NCBI RefSeq assembly: GCF_003990645.1
Contig: NZ_RYZK01000001.1
Coordinates: 1 to 64,000 of the forward strand
Source: Shimia sediminis
GTDB taxonomy: Bacteria; Pseudomonadota; Alphaproteobacteria; Rhodobacterales; Rhodobacteraceae
Reading direction: 5' to 3'
DNA: 64,000 nucleotides
This document shows positions 35,581 to 45,377 of this stretch, one piece after another. Both the position numbers and the translations under genes were made by a program. Position 1 is the first letter of the stretch. The number at the start of each line of letters is the position of its first letter. Below the pieces are notes generated by a model that ran no database searches, was not told where the DNA came from, and worked only from the letters and a program-made list of their open reading frames with translations.

Positions 35581-36821
35581 TGGTCAAGCTCCTGGAACAC
35601 CGGGTCGACCTTGACGCCCTCGATCACATATTCTTGGCCGATGATGATGACATTCGCCTCTTTGGGCAGGCCGGTGACCCAGATGCCCTTGGTCGAATCG
35701 CGCAGGATCTTGATCGGAATGAACTTCACGATGTTGCCTTCGCCAGCCACCCGGACACCAAGGGTTCCATGGTCATTCAGCGTCAGTGACGATTGCGGAA
35801 TCAGATGTGCATCCGCGCCGTAGCTGGCAATCACGATTTCAGCGGTCTGTCCGTCGCGAATGCTGAGATCCCCGTTCGGCACGTCGATTTCCACCCGAAA
35901 GGTGCGGGTGGTTTCATCTGCGGACCGCGACAGGAAGGTCACAAGGCCGGTGACCTCTTGCCCGGTGGTCAGCCGCGCCCCGGCCAATGCGCCCGGCTGG
36001 ATACGCGCGACGGCGGTCTCCGGCACAAAACCGACAAACTTGATCGGATCCAGACGGATCACGGTGCCGCACAGGGCGCCGGGCTGCAACAGGGTGCCCA
36101 GCTCGGCGGTGTCGGATTCCAACAGGCCCGAGAAGGGCGCGCTGATGGTCAGTCGCTCGATCTCGCGTTCGGCGGCAGCCACGGCGGCTTCGGCCGACTG
36201 GATGCCGGCCTGGGTTGTTTCCAGCCCCGACTTGGCCGATTGCACACCGGCTTCGGCGGCGCGTACCGAGGCTTCGGCGGACGCCACGCGGGTTTCCGAG
36301 GCAAAGCCGCCCTCGATCAGTTTCGACGCGGCGTTAAAGGTGATCTGCGCCTCTATCAGGCGGGCTTCGGCCTCACTCAGGCGGGCCTGGGTTTCGGGCA
36401 CACGGGCGTGGGCTTCGGTCAGCCGCGCCCGGGCCTCTGCCAGGCTGGCTTCGCGGGTGCCGGGATCAAGCTGACACAGGGTGTCGCCTTCTTCTACATG
36501 GGCACCGCGCCGCAGGGGGGCTGACACGACCTGCGCCGAGGTTTCGGCACGCACCTCAACCTGGCGATCTGCTTCGGTCTGACCGCGCAGGATCACGGCG
36601 CTGTCCACCTCGGCGGCCTTGGACCGTATGGCCACAACCCGCACCAGCTGCGTCTCATCGGTCTCGCCCGAGACCTCTTCGACCTGCGCGGCTTCGGTGT
36701 TCTCGCCCGCGTCGTCCGACGGACCCGCCCCGGCAAAAGCCAGCAGCGCCTCTCGTTCCACGACGATGAAAAAAAGAAAGGCAACCACCAAGACGGCGGT
36801 GATCATGGGCACGATACGCAT
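35577..36821 (-). CDS. RND efflux periplasmic adaptor (membrane fusion protein)
   Basis: A 414-residue MFP. One N-terminal membrane helix (MITAVLVVAFLFFIVV) is followed by an acidic stretch, the split lipoyl-type domain (VEEGDTLCQLDPGTREASL ... ISAPFSGLLESDTAELGTLLQPGALCGTVI) and a long alanine- and glutamate-rich helical hairpin (about 150-245), built of repeats such as EAEARL and SAEAAV. ATG 36821 is preferred (AGGGACC upstream) over upstream starts in the same frame. It is first in the operon with the permease. A TetR-type palindrome lies about 80 bp upstream. Confidence 0.9.
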   Translation of the reverse strand: MRIVPMITAVLVVAFLFFIVVEREALLAFAGAGPSDDAGENTEAAQVEEVSGETDETQLVRVVAIRSKAAEVDSAVILRGQTEADRQVEVRAETSAQVVSAPLRRGAHVEEGDTLCQLDPGTREASLAEARARLTEAHARVPETQARLSEAEARLIEAQITFNAASKLIEGGFASETRVASAEASVRAAEAGVQSAKSGLETTQAGIQSAEAAVAAAEREIERLTISAPFSGLLESDTAELGTLLQPGALCGTVIRLDPIKFVGFVPETAVARIQPGALAGARLTTGQEVTGLVTFLSRSADETTRTFRVEIDVPNGDLSIRDGQTAEIVIASYGADAHLIPQSSLTLNDHGTLGVRVAGEGNIVKFIPIKILRDSTKGIWVTGLPKEANVIIIGQEYVIEGVKVDPVFQELDQ

Positions 36822-36900
36822 CGGATAGGTCCCTGTTCTAGTCCTGTTTTGACGCGACATAATGGCATTAACCGCAATTGCAAGCGCGCAATGCAAGTCT

Positions 36901-36918
36901 CTGAACTGATCGGTTCAG
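36901..36918. promoter_or_regulatory. TetR-type operator palindrome upstream of the RND operon
   Basis: CTGAAC-TGATCG-GTTCAG is an almost perfect palindrome of the type bound by TetR/AcrR repressors of RND pumps. It is centred 88 bp upstream of the adaptor ATG (minus strand) and about 120 bp from the yfgM-like start (plus strand). No tetR-like gene is adjacent. Confidence 0.65.
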
Positions 36919-37029
36919 TTTAGCCGCACCCCTCTGGTGTTACAAGCATGCCATTGCCGCCGCGTCCGGCGGGCCTTGGCACTGTAGCAGCAACGCTGTA
37001 AGAGGGGGCAAATCAGGGGAGTAGCGGTC

Positions 37030-37713
37030 TTGAGCGATACCGACAGTTTCATCGAAGAAGTCACCGAAGAGGTCAAACGCGACCGCCTGTTTGCGTTGAT
37101 GCGCAAATACGGCTGGATTGCCGTGCTTGGCGTGGTGCTGATCGTCGGTGGCGCCACCTTTAACGAGATTCGCAAGGCAGGCGCGCGCAGTGATGCGCAG
37201 GATACAGGTGACGCGATCTTTGCCGCGGTGAACAACTCTGGCGACCCGGCGCGCATTGCCGCGTTGCAGGCTGTCGAGCCCGCATCGCCGCAGGCACAGC
37301 TTGTGATCGACTCGCTTCTGGCGTCCTCGCAGCTCAACATCGGTGAAAACGAGGCCGCCGCCGATACCTTTGATGGTGTCGCCAACTCCGGCGACAGCGA
37401 CATGCCCGAGATTTACCGGCAGATCGCCCTGTTCAAATCCGTCACCGCGCGGGGCACCGACATGGACCCGGCCAGCCGCCGCACGGCGCTCGAAGCGCTC
37501 GCCGCACCGGGGGCGCCCCTGTCGCTTCTGGCACAGGAACAATTGGCGCTGCTAGAGATCGAACAGGGCAATACCGACGCCGCCATTGCGCTGCTCGAGG
37601 CAATTTCCGTCGATTCCGCTGTGACAGCGGGCTTGCTTCGTCGCGCAAGTCAGTTGATTGTAGCACTGGGCGGGACACCGCCGGCGGTCGAAAACATGAT
37701 CGCCAATCAATAA
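37030..37713 (+). CDS. YfgM-like tetratricopeptide protein
   Basis: A 227-residue protein with a cytoplasmic N-terminus (SDTDSFIEEVTEEVKRDRLFALMRKYGW), one membrane helix (IAVLGVVLIVGGATF) and a periplasmic helical TPR-like domain. YfgM interacts with the SecYEG/PpiD periplasmic chaperone network in E. coli. The start appears to be TTG 37030 with GGGGAG upstream; the SDTDSFIEEV start is typical. It is followed by bamB and der, the same gene order as yfgM-bamB-der in enterobacteria. Confidence 0.82.
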   Translation: MSDTDSFIEEVTEEVKRDRLFALMRKYGWIAVLGVVLIVGGATFNEIRKAGARSDAQDTGDAIFAAVNNSGDPARIAALQAVEPASPQAQLVIDSLLASSQLNIGENEAAADTFDGVANSGDSDMPEIYRQIALFKSVTARGTDMDPASRRTALEALAAPGAPLSLLAQEQLALLEIEQGNTDAAIALLEAISVDSAVTAGLLRRASQLIVALGGTPPAVENMIANQ

Positions 37714-37738
37714 AAACAGCACCGTGGGGGCCCGGGCA

Positions 37739-39046
37739 GTGAAAACGCGAAACTGGATCTTTAGTGCAGTCGGCGCAGCAGTCTTGCTCGGTGCCTGCAA
37801 CACCAAGGAAGTCATCCTGCCGGGCAAACGCGAGAACCTGCGGGGGGGCGACGAGATCGTCGAGATCGAGAACCAGGCCCGCTCGATCAGCCTGCCGGGG
37901 CAAAAGCAAAACGCCTCATGGACCCATCGCCCCGGATCCGCCACCTATCGCACCACCCACGCGGCCCTGTCGCCCACACCCAAACTGTTGTGGAGCGCCG
38001 AGATCGGCCAGGGCAATGCGCGCAAGCAGCGTCTGACGGCTGATCCGGTTGTTGCCGACGGCAAGATCTTTACCATGGACTCCAAGGGCAACCTCTCGGC
38101 CTTTTCCCTCAGCGGGGCACAGGTCTGGACCCGCAACCTCACGCCGCCCCGGGACAAAGAGGATGACGCCGCAGGCGGTGGTCTGGCCTATGCCAACAAG
38201 AAGCTTTTCGTGACCACAGGCTTTGGCCGCCTCGAGGCGGTCAATCCCGCAACCGGCGCGACCCTCTGGGAACAGCGCCTTGGCGCGATCGGCAGCGGGT
38301 CTCCGACAGTGTATGGCAACCTCGTCTACCTGGTTTCCGGGGATGAAAAGGGCTGGGCCGTCAATGTCGACACAGGCAAGACCGAATGGCAGATCGATTC
38401 CGTGCCCTCGGTGGCCAATATCCAAAGCCCCTCGGCGCCTGCCGTGAATGACCGCCTCGTGGTCTTCCCCTTTGGCTCGGGTGAGCTGCAGGCCGCGTTC
38501 CGTCGCGGCGGTCTGCGCCTCTGGGACGCGGGCATTGCCGGCGAACGCCAGGGCCGCGCCCTGAACAAGGTGGGCGATATCTCGAGCGATCCGGTGATTT
38601 CCGGCAATACCGTCTATGCCGCCAACCACTCTGGACGTCTCGTGGCATTGGACGTCGAAACCGGCGAACGCAAATGGACCGCGGAAGAGGGCGCGCTCAG
38701 CCCGGTCTGGCCTGTGGGTGGTTCGGTCTTTCTGGTCAGCGACCTCAACCGGCTGGTCCGCCTTGACGGCAGCACAGGTCAGCCGATCTGGTCCGTCGAG
38801 TTGCCGCTCTTTACCGAAAACAAGCCCAAGAAACAAAGCTCGCTCTATTCGCACTACGGCCCCATCCTGGCCGGAGGCCGCCTGATCGTGGCCTCTTCGG
38901 ACGGGCTGTTGCGCAGCTTTGATCCGGTGGACGGCAAGATGATTTATTCGGTCCAGGTGCCGGATGGCGCCTCGTCCAACCCGGTTGTCGCCAATGGCAC
39001 GCTCTATGTTCTGGGTGGCAAGGGGCAATTGCACGCTTTCCGTTGA
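37739..39046 (+). CDS. bamB: Outer-membrane assembly lipoprotein BamB-like (PQQ-type propeller)
   Basis: A lipoprotein: signal sequence KTRNWIFSAVGAAVLLGAC with lipobox LGAC. It then has a beta-propeller of repeated blades with A-x-D/N-x-x-T/S-G-x-x-x-W-type motifs (AVNPATGATLWEQRLG, NVDTGKTEWQIDSV, ALDVETGERKWTAEEG, RLDGSTGQPIWSVELP). BamB helps the BAM complex insert outer-membrane proteins. GTG 37739 is my start; GTG 37724 adds five residues. Length about 435 residues. Position between the yfgM-like gene and der supports the call. Confidence 0.88.
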   Translation: MKTRNWIFSAVGAAVLLGACNTKEVILPGKRENLRGGDEIVEIENQARSISLPGQKQNASWTHRPGSATYRTTHAALSPTPKLLWSAEIGQGNARKQRLTADPVVADGKIFTMDSKGNLSAFSLSGAQVWTRNLTPPRDKEDDAAGGGLAYANKKLFVTTGFGRLEAVNPATGATLWEQRLGAIGSGSPTVYGNLVYLVSGDEKGWAVNVDTGKTEWQIDSVPSVANIQSPSAPAVNDRLVVFPFGSGELQAAFRRGGLRLWDAGIAGERQGRALNKVGDISSDPVISGNTVYAANHSGRLVALDVETGERKWTAEEGALSPVWPVGGSVFLVSDLNRLVRLDGSTGQPIWSVELPLFTENKPKKQSSLYSHYGPILAGGRLIVASSDGLLRSFDPVDGKMIYSVQVPDGASSNPVVANGTLYVLGGKGQLHAFR

Positions 39047-39094
39047 CGCGGAAATGATATATCGGCATCGCTTCAGACGTGTCGGAGACATCAG

Positions 39095-40558
39095 ATGAGT
39101 TTTACGCTCGCCATCGTGGGCCGCCCCAATGTGGGCAAATCCACGCTCTTTAATCGCCTAGTCGGCAAGAAACTGGCCCTGGTCGATGACCAGCCGGGGG
39201 TCACCCGTGACCTGCGCGAAGGCGAAGCCCGCCTTGGCGACCTGCGCTTTACGGTGATCGACACCGCGGGCCTTGAGGATGCCACCGACGACAGCCTGCA
39301 GGGGCGTATGCGTCGCCTGACCGAACGCGCCGTCGATATGGCCGATATCTGCCTCTTCATGATCGACGCGCGGGCAGGGGTGACGCCCACTGACATGATC
39401 TTTGCCGAGATCCTGCGCAAAAAGTCTGCCCATGTGATCCTCGCAGGCAACAAGGCCGAGGGCTCTGCCGCCGATGCGGGCATGATCGACGCCTACAGCC
39501 TCGGGCTGGGCGAACCGATCCGCCTGTCTGCCGAACATGGCGAAGGGCTCAACGATCTCTATGCGCAACTCATGCCGCTGGCGGATGAGTTTGAAAAACG
39601 CGCCAAGGATGACGCGCCCGAGGTCGAAGTCGATATTGACGTCGACGACACCGACGAAGAGGGCGCGACCCCCAAGCCAACCGACGCCAAACCGCTGCAA
39701 ATCGCCGTGGTCGGCCGCCCCAACGCGGGCAAATCGACCCTGATCAACAAGATCATCGGCGAAGACCGCCTGCTGACCGGCCCCGAGGCTGGCATCACCC
39801 GCGACGCCATCTCCTTGCGCACCAACTGGTCCGGCACGCCGGTGCGCATCTTTGACACCGCAGGTATGCGCAAAAAGGCCAAGGTGCAGGACAAGGTCGA
39901 AAGGCTCTCGGTCTCTGACGGGTTGCGCGCCGTGAAATTCGCCGAAGTGGTGGTGGTCCTGCTCGACGCCGCCATACCGTTTGAACAGCAGGACCTGCGC
40001 ATTGCCGATCTCGCCGAACGCGAAGGCCGTGCCGTGGTCGTGGCCGTGAACAAGTGGGACATCGAAGACGAAAAACAACAGAAACTCAAAGACTTGAAAG
40101 AGTCCTTTGAACGTCTTCTGCCGCAGCTGCGCGGCGCTCCGCTGATCACCGTATCGGCCAAGACGGGCCGCGGTCTCGAGCGGCTGAATGACGCGATCCT
40201 GCGCGCCTATGACATCTGGAACCGCCGGGTGACCACCGCGCATCTGAACCGCTGGCTGACCGGCATGCTGGAACAGCACCCGCCCCCCGCGCCCCAGGGC
40301 AAACGGATCAAGCTGCGCTATATGACCCAGGCCAAGACCCGGCCTCCGGGGTTCGTGGTGATGTGTTCGCACCCCGACAAGATGCCCGAAAGCTATTCGC
40401 GCTATCTGGTCAATGGCCTGCGCGAGGATTTTGACATGCCGGGCACCCCGATCCGCCTGCACATGCGCGGTCAAAGCGACAAGAACCCCTACAAGGGTCG
40501 CAAGAAATCCACGCCGTCCCGCCTGCGCAAGCACCTCAAAGGCCCCAGCCGCGACTGA
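39095..40558 (+). CDS. der: Ribosome biogenesis GTPase Der
   Basis: Double-Era GTPase needed for 50S subunit maturation. It has 487 residues with two G domains, each with its P loop (GRPNVGKST at about residues 9-17 and GRPNAGKST near 208), G3 motifs (DTAGLED and DTAGMRK) and G4 motifs (AGNKAEGS, which departs from the usual NKxD in domain 1, and VNKWD in domain 2). The KH-like C-terminal domain ends in a basic tail ([21 protein letters not shown]). An acidic linker ([15 protein letters not shown]) joins the two G domains. It is the last member of the yfgM-bamB-der block. Confidence 0.97.
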   Translation: MSFTLAIVGRPNVGKSTLFNRLVGKKLALVDDQPGVTRDLREGEARLGDLRFTVIDTAGLEDATDDSLQGRMRRLTERAVDMADICLFMIDARAGVTPTDMIFAEILRKKSAHVILAGNKAEGSAADAGMIDAYSLGLGEPIRLSAEHGEGLNDLYAQLMPLADEFEKRAKDDAPEVEVDIDVDDTDEEGATPKPTDAKPLQIAVVGRPNAGKSTLINKIIGEDRLLTGPEAGITRDAISLRTNWSGTPVRIFDTAGMRKKAKVQDKVERLSVSDGLRAVKFAEVVVVLLDAAIPFEQQDLRIADLAEREGRAVVVAVNKWDIEDEKQQKLKDLKESFERLLPQLRGAPLITVSAKTGRGLERLNDAILRAYDIWNRRVTTAHLNRWLTGMLEQHPPPAPQGKRIKLRYMTQAKTRPPGFVVMCSHPDKMPESYSRYLVNGLREDFDMPGTPIRLHMRGQSDKNPYKGRKKSTPSRLRKHLKGPSRD

Positions 40559-40669
40559 CCTTTGCAACCGGTGGTTTTGCCTTTGCAGAAAACACGCTAT
40601 ATTTTGCGCGAGCCACAGGGAACGCGCAGCCAGCAGTGATTCACCTCTGATTTATCGAAGGGCAGCGAA

Positions 40670-41647
40670 ATGGAAATTCGCGAACGTTTAAAACCATTTA
40701 CCGTAAAAGACGACCGCATCGGGGCGCTCGCCTTTTTTCCCACATTCGTGGTCTACTTTGCCTCGCTTTACCTTGCGATCACCTATGTGGACACCTGGGT
40801 CATCCTGATCCCGATGATGCTGGTGAACGGTGCCTCTGCGGTGCGACTTTACGTCCTGCAGCACGATTGCGGCCATGCCTCTCTGTTCAAATCGCGCAAA
40901 GCAAACGATCTCGCGGGTGAGGCGCTGTCGATCCTGACCTTCGCGCCCTATGCCGCGATGCGCCACAATCACAACATGCACCATTTGCACCTCAGCAATC
41001 TCGAAGCGCGCGAAACCGGCGAGATTCACACCATGACGGTGCGCGAATGGGCCGAGGCCGGGTTCTGGGACCGCTTGGTCTATCGCCTTTATCGCAACCC
41101 CTTCATCCTGATCCCGGCGGGCAGTCTCTTCACCTATTTCATCCGCTACCGCTGGCCCAAGAACGCCCGCGACATGCTGGGCAGCGTGATCCTGCACAAC
41201 ATTGCCATCGCGCTCTATATGCTTGGGATTTATGCGCTTTTCGGCTGGACCGGTGTGCTGATCTGGTTCCTGTCGTCTTTCCTCGGCGGAATGCTCGGCG
41301 TCTTCATGGTCTACCTGCAGCACAATTTCGAAGACACCTATTGGGACCGCAAACCCGATCTTGATCCGCGCATTGCCGCGCTGCAGGGGTCCTCGGCGCT
41401 GGATCTGGGATGGTGGATGGACATCATCTCGGCCAATATCGCCTATCACGACATCCACCACTACAACGCCCGCATCCCGCACTATAACTTACGCAAATGC
41501 CACCAGATGATCCGCGCGGAATATGACCTGCCGACGATCAAATGGCCCGAGGCGCTGCGCTCGTTCACGCTGAAACTCTGGGACGAAGATCAGGAACGGC
41601 TGGTGCCTTTCCCCAAAGGTCAGCCCATCGCCACCCCGGCAGAATAG
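40670..41647 (+). CDS. Membrane fatty acid desaturase family protein
   Basis: A 325-residue integral membrane di-iron enzyme. The three histidine boxes are HDCGH (65-69), HNHNMHH (99-105) and HDIHH (near 262), and four or more hydrophobic helices are present. Members introduce double bonds into acyl chains or act on related lipids; regiospecificity cannot be told. It stands alone, followed by a composite repeat and a strong bidirectional terminator before serS. Confidence 0.88.
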   Translation: MEIRERLKPFTVKDDRIGALAFFPTFVVYFASLYLAITYVDTWVILIPMMLVNGASAVRLYVLQHDCGHASLFKSRKANDLAGEALSILTFAPYAAMRHNHNMHHLHLSNLEARETGEIHTMTVREWAEAGFWDRLVYRLYRNPFILIPAGSLFTYFIRYRWPKNARDMLGSVILHNIAIALYMLGIYALFGWTGVLIWFLSSFLGGMLGVFMVYLQHNFEDTYWDRKPDLDPRIAALQGSSALDLGWWMDIISANIAYHDIHHYNARIPHYNLRKCHQMIRAEYDLPTIKWPEALRSFTLKLWDEDQERLVPFPKGQPIATPAE

Positions 41648-41735
41648 GGGGCGCTGCCCCCTCAGCCTGCGGCTTCACCCCCGGAGTATTTCTGGCAATA
41701 CGAAGTCCCCGGGCTTCATTTCGCCAAAAATACTC
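41646..41735. repeat. Composite intergenic repeat with GGGGGC hairpin and imperfect inverted repeat
   Basis: AGGGGGC-GCT-GCCCCCT (41646-41662) forms a small perfect hairpin. It is followed by GAGTATTTCTGGCAATACGAAG (41684-41705, given here only by ends GAGTATTT and ATACGAAG), whose imperfect reverse complement is at 41714-41735 (CTTCATTT...AATACTC). A GAGTATTT/GCCAAA/GAAG block of this kind is, to my recollection, common between genes of Rhodobacteraceae. Confidence 0.6.
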
Positions 41736-41740
41736 AAAGA

Positions 41741-41768
41741 AAAAGCCGCGCCCGAAGGTGCGGCTTTT
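41741..41768. terminator. Bidirectional terminator between desaturase and serS
   Basis: Twelve paired bases (AAAAGCCGCGCC at 41741-41752 with GGTGCGGCTTTT at 41757-41768) close a CGAA tetraloop, with A and T runs at both ends, so transcripts of either strand can end here. Confidence 0.88.
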
Positions 41769-41789
41769 CAATGGGTTGGATGCGAAAGC

Positions 41790-43082
41790 TCAGACCAACA
41801 CGCCATCCGCGCCCAGCGTGGTCTTGCCGCCCAGATAGGAGGCGAGAACGTCCGGCAGGACGACCGAGCCATCTGCGCGTTGGCCGTTTTCCAGAACCGC
41901 GATCAGGCAACGCCCCACCGCCAGGCCCGAGCCGTTCAGCGTGTGCAGGAACTCTGGCTTGCCGCCTCCCGCAGGCTTGAACCGCGCGTTCATGCGCCGC
42001 GCCTGAAAATCGCCGGTGGTCGAAACCGAGGAAATCTCGCGATAGGTGTTCTGACCCGGCACCCAGGCCTCGATGTCATAGGTGCGGCGCGCGCCAAACC
42101 CCATGTCGCCAGTGCACAGGATCACCGTGCGATAGGGGATGCCCAGTTTCTCCAGAATACCCTCGGCGCAGCCCAGCATGCGTTTCTGTTCGTCATCTGA
42201 TTTCTCCGGATGCACCACAGACACCATCTCGACCTTTTCAAACTGGTGCTGGCGCAGCATGCCGGTGGTGTCCTTGCCGGCCGAGCCGGCTTCCGAGCGG
42301 AAGCACAGGGTATGCGCCGTCATGCGAATGGGCAGGGCGCTTTCCTCCAGCGTGTCACCGGCCACCGTATAGGTCAGCGGAACCTCGGACGTTGGCACCA
42401 GCCACCAGCCATTGGTGGTCTGATAGCTGTCATCGCCGAATTTTGGCAACTTATCCGTGCCATACATCGCCTCGTCCCGCACCAGCACCGGGCTGTTCAT
42501 TTCCGTCAGACCGTTTTCATCCACATGGGTGTCGATCATGAACTGTGCCAGCGCCCGGTGAATGCGCGCCACGGCGCCTTTCAGCATGACAAACCGCGCG
42601 CCCGAGATCTTGGCGGCCAGCTCAAAGTCCATCGACTTGGCGACACCGGCAATCTCGAAGTGTTCCTTGGGGTCGAACTCAAAGGCGGGCAGGGTGCCCC
42701 ATGTCCGGACTTCAACGTTGTCGGCCTCATCGCTACCCTCGGGCACATCCTCGGCAGGCGAATTGGGGATGCGCGCCAGCATGTCTGTCAGTCTGGCGTC
42801 CAGCGCCTTGGCCTCGTTTTGCATATCGGCAACTTCGGCCTTTTTCTCGCCCACAAGGGCGCGCAGGCGCTCGAACTCGGCCTCGTCTCCCTTGGCCTTG
42901 GCCGCGCCAACCTCTTTGGCGGCTTTCTTCTGCTCGGACTGCGCGGCCTCGGCGGCGGCAATCTTGGCACGGCGCTCAGCATCCAGCGACAGGATATCTG
43001 ACGACATGGCATCTTCTCCACGACGGGCGAGGGCGGCGTCCAATACGCCGGGATTTTCGCGGATCGCACGGATGTCATGCAT
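41790..43082 (-). CDS. serS: Seryl-tRNA synthetase
   Basis: Class II aminoacyl-tRNA synthetase charging tRNA-Ser. 430 residues from ATG 43082 (start [11 protein letters not shown]): an N-terminal antiparallel coiled-coil arm (about 30-105, rich in Ala, Glu and Lys), then class II motif 2 ([29 protein letters not shown]) and motif 3 ([17 protein letters not shown]). AAGGA lies upstream. It converges with the desaturase gene across a shared terminator. A possible 32-codon gene precedes it by 26 bp. Confidence 0.97.
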   Translation of the reverse strand: MHDIRAIRENPGVLDAALARRGEDAMSSDILSLDAERRAKIAAAEAAQSEQKKAAKEVGAAKAKGDEAEFERLRALVGEKKAEVADMQNEAKALDARLTDMLARIPNSPAEDVPEGSDEADNVEVRTWGTLPAFEFDPKEHFEIAGVAKSMDFELAAKISGARFVMLKGAVARIHRALAQFMIDTHVDENGLTEMNSPVLVRDEAMYGTDKLPKFGDDSYQTTNGWWLVPTSEVPLTYTVAGDTLEESALPIRMTAHTLCFRSEAGSAGKDTTGMLRQHQFEKVEMVSVVHPEKSDDEQKRMLGCAEGILEKLGIPYRTVILCTGDMGFGARRTYDIEAWVPGQNTYREISSVSTTGDFQARRMNARFKPAGGGKPEFLHTLNGSGLAVGRCLIAVLENGQRADGSVVLPDVLASYLGGKTTLGADGVLV

Positions 43083-43108
43083 GGCTTGGGTTCCTTGGGT
43101 CTGGTGAT

Positions 43109-43207
43109 TCACTTACCCGCCAGCTTATGGCGCATTTTTTCGCGGATCGTAAGCGGCACCGTGCGGTCACGCTTCAAATCTGTTGCAAAGGCGTCCAATC
43201 CCCCCAT
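43109..43207 (-). CDS. Possible small protein upstream of serS
   Basis: A 32-codon open frame starting at ATG 43207: residues [20 protein letters not shown] followed by [12 protein letters not shown]. It has a protein-like composition (amphipathic, basic, helix-forming) rather than that of random GC-rich sequence, and ends 26 bp before serS on the same strand. The ribosome binding site is weak (ACGGGA). I do not recognise a family. It may instead be the tail of a longer decayed frame. Confidence 0.4.
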   Translation of the reverse strand: MGGLDAFATDLKRDRTVPLTIREKMRHKLAGK

Positions 43208-43294
43208 TCCCGTCTTGCAACCGGCCCGAATGCCCCATAGGTTCCCTGCGACTTTGCGGGTGCATCCCGCGGCACGAAAAAAGGAAAGACCGAC

Positions 43295-43579
43295 ATGGAA
43301 GCCATCGGCCAGTTTATGCCCCTCATCCTGATCTTTGCGATCATGTATTTCCTGCTGATCCGTCCGCAGCAGAAAAAAGTGAAAGAGCATGCCGCCATGG
43401 TGGATGCGGTGAAACGCGGCGACCGGATCGTGACTCAGGGCGGCATGATCGCCAAGGTCTCGAAGGTCAAAGAAGACAACGAGGTTGAGATCGAGATCGC
43501 AGAAGGCGTCAAGGTGCGCATCGTGAAATCGACCATCGCCCAGGTTCTGGCCAAGACCGAACCCGCCGCCAACGGCTAA
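43295..43579 (+). CDS. yajC: Preprotein translocase subunit YajC
   Basis: A 94-residue single-span membrane protein: FMPLILIFAIMYFLLIRPQQKKVKEHAAMV, then the conserved RGDRIVTQGGMIAKVSKV. YajC associates with SecDF to assist the Sec translocon. A strong AAAAAAGGAAAG site precedes ATG. It is followed by secD and secF on the same strand; a hairpin lies between yajC and secD. Confidence 0.96.
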   Translation: MEAIGQFMPLILIFAIMYFLLIRPQQKKVKEHAAMVDAVKRGDRIVTQGGMIAKVSKVKEDNEVEIEIAEGVKVRIVKSTIAQVLAKTEPAANG

Positions 43580-43590
43580 ACGCACATAAC

Positions 43591-43621
43591 AGGGCCAGAC
43601 GGGACACCGCGCTGGCCCTTG
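43591..43621 (+). terminator. Hairpin between yajC and secD
   Basis: AGGGCCAG (43591-43598) pairs with CTGGCCCT (43612-43619) across a 13-base loop. Only TTGT follows, so it is a weak terminator or an mRNA-stabilising hairpin that may lower secD expression relative to yajC. Confidence 0.4.
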
Positions 43622-43691
43622 TCGTGTCATAGAACAACCTGGGACCTGTCCGACACGGGCACGTCGCACCAACAGCACAAGGCCGCTCTCG

Positions 43692-45374
43692 ATGCTGCAA
43701 ATCGACCTTTGGAAACGGATTCTGATCTGGGCCGTGGTGGTGATCGGTCTCTTGATGGCCACGCCAAACGGGTTTTACGAACGGGTCGAGGCGCGCAATG
43801 ACGCCGTGGCCGCGCTCGACCTGGGATACTCCGGCAACGGGCTGGAAGAGCAGGCCGCGCTGTGGCCGTCGTGGATGCCCTCGTCGCTGGTCAACCTCGG
43901 GCTTGATCTGCGCGGTGGCGCGCATCTTCTGGCCGAGGTTCAGGTCGAAGATGTCTACGAGACGCGCATCAAATCCATGTGGCCGGAAATCCGCGACATG
44001 CTGCGCGAAGAGCGCGCAACCATCGGCACCATCCGCCTTCAGCCGTCGGACCCGGACAAGCTGGTCGTCAAGATTTCGAAACCCGAACAGATCGACCGCG
44101 CGGCGTCGCTGGTGCGCGGCCTTGCACGGCCGGTGATCTCGGTCACCGCCGCCGGTCAGAACGATATCGTGGTCTCCACCAATGGCGACACCTTTACCGT
44201 GCAACTCTCCGAGGCCGAGAAACTTGCCACCGACGAACGCACCGTGCAGCAGTCGCTGGAAATCATCCGCCGCCGCATTGACGAGGTCGGCACCCGCGAA
44301 CCCACCATCCAACGTCAGGGCTCGGATCGTATTCTGATCCAGGTCCCCGGCATCGGGTCTGCAGCTGAGCTGAAAGAGATCATCGGCACCACTGCGCAGC
44401 TGACCTTTCACCCGGTTGTGGGCCGTGGCTCCAACCCCGAGGCCAACCCCGGACCGGGCAACTTCCTTGTGCCGGACATGGAGAACTCGACGGATGTGAG
44501 CGATTCTTCCAACGTCTATTACACGCTGGAATCCGCCCCCGTTGTCACCGGCGAAGAACTGGTCGACGCGCAGCCCTCGTTTGACCAGAACAACACCCCC
44601 GCCGTGTCGTTCCGCTTTAACCCCACCGGCGCGCGCAAATTCGGCCAGTACACAGCCGAAAACATCGGCTCACCCTTTGCCATCGTGCTGGATGACGAGG
44701 TCGTCTCGGCCCCGGTCATTCAGGCGCACATCCCCGGCGGCTCGGGCATCATCACCGGGCGCTTCAGCGTCGAGGAAAGCACAAACCTCGCCATCCTGCT
44801 GCGCGCGGGCGCCCTGCCTGCGGGGCTCGAGTTCCTCGAAGAGCGCACCATCGGCCCGGAACTGGGGCAGGACAGCATCGACGCAGGCCGCATCGCCTGT
44901 ATCGTCGCCTTTGCCGCCGTGCTCGTGTTCATGGTGCTCAGTTATGGCCTGTTTGGCATCTTTGCCAATGTCGCGCTAATCATCAACGTCGGCCTGATCT
45001 TTGGCCTGCTCAGCATGATCGGCGCCACGCTGACCCTGCCGGGCATTGCGGGTATCGTTCTGACCATCGGCATGGCGGTGGACGCCAACGTGCTGGTGTT
45101 TGAACGCATCCGCGAAGAGCTGAAAACCGCCAAAGGGCCTGCCCGCGCTATCGAATTGGGCTATGAAAAAGCCCTCAGCGCCATTCTCGACGCCAACATC
45201 ACCACCATGATCACCGCCGTGATCCTGCTGGTCATGGGCTCGGGGCCTGTTCAGGGTTTTGCCTGGACGCTGATGATCGGCATCGCCACATCCGTCTTCA
45301 CCGCGATCTTCGTGACGCGCCTGATGATCGTGACGTGGTTTGAACGCCGCCGTCCCAAGACAATCGAGGTTTGA
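43692..45374 (+). CDS. secD: Protein translocase subunit SecD
   Basis: A 560-residue RND-superfamily protein that uses the proton gradient to pull secreted proteins through SecYEG. One N-terminal helix precedes the periplasmic P1 domain (LGLDLRGGAHLLAEV, IIRRRIDEVGTREPTIQRQGSDRILIQVPG). A set of five C-terminal helices carries the conserved MAVDANVLVFERIREE. Normal length. secF follows 3 bp after its stop. Confidence 0.96.
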   Translation: MLQIDLWKRILIWAVVVIGLLMATPNGFYERVEARNDAVAALDLGYSGNGLEEQAALWPSWMPSSLVNLGLDLRGGAHLLAEVQVEDVYETRIKSMWPEIRDMLREERATIGTIRLQPSDPDKLVVKISKPEQIDRAASLVRGLARPVISVTAAGQNDIVVSTNGDTFTVQLSEAEKLATDERTVQQSLEIIRRRIDEVGTREPTIQRQGSDRILIQVPGIGSAAELKEIIGTTAQLTFHPVVGRGSNPEANPGPGNFLVPDMENSTDVSDSSNVYYTLESAPVVTGEELVDAQPSFDQNNTPAVSFRFNPTGARKFGQYTAENIGSPFAIVLDDEVVSAPVIQAHIPGGSGIITGRFSVEESTNLAILLRAGALPAGLEFLEERTIGPELGQDSIDAGRIACIVAFAAVLVFMVLSYGLFGIFANVALIINVGLIFGLLSMIGATLTLPGIAGIVLTIGMAVDANVLVFERIREELKTAKGPARAIELGYEKALSAILDANITTMITAVILLVMGSGPVQGFAWTLMIGIATSVFTAIFVTRLMIVTWFERRRPKTIEV

Positions 45375-45377
45375 TCC

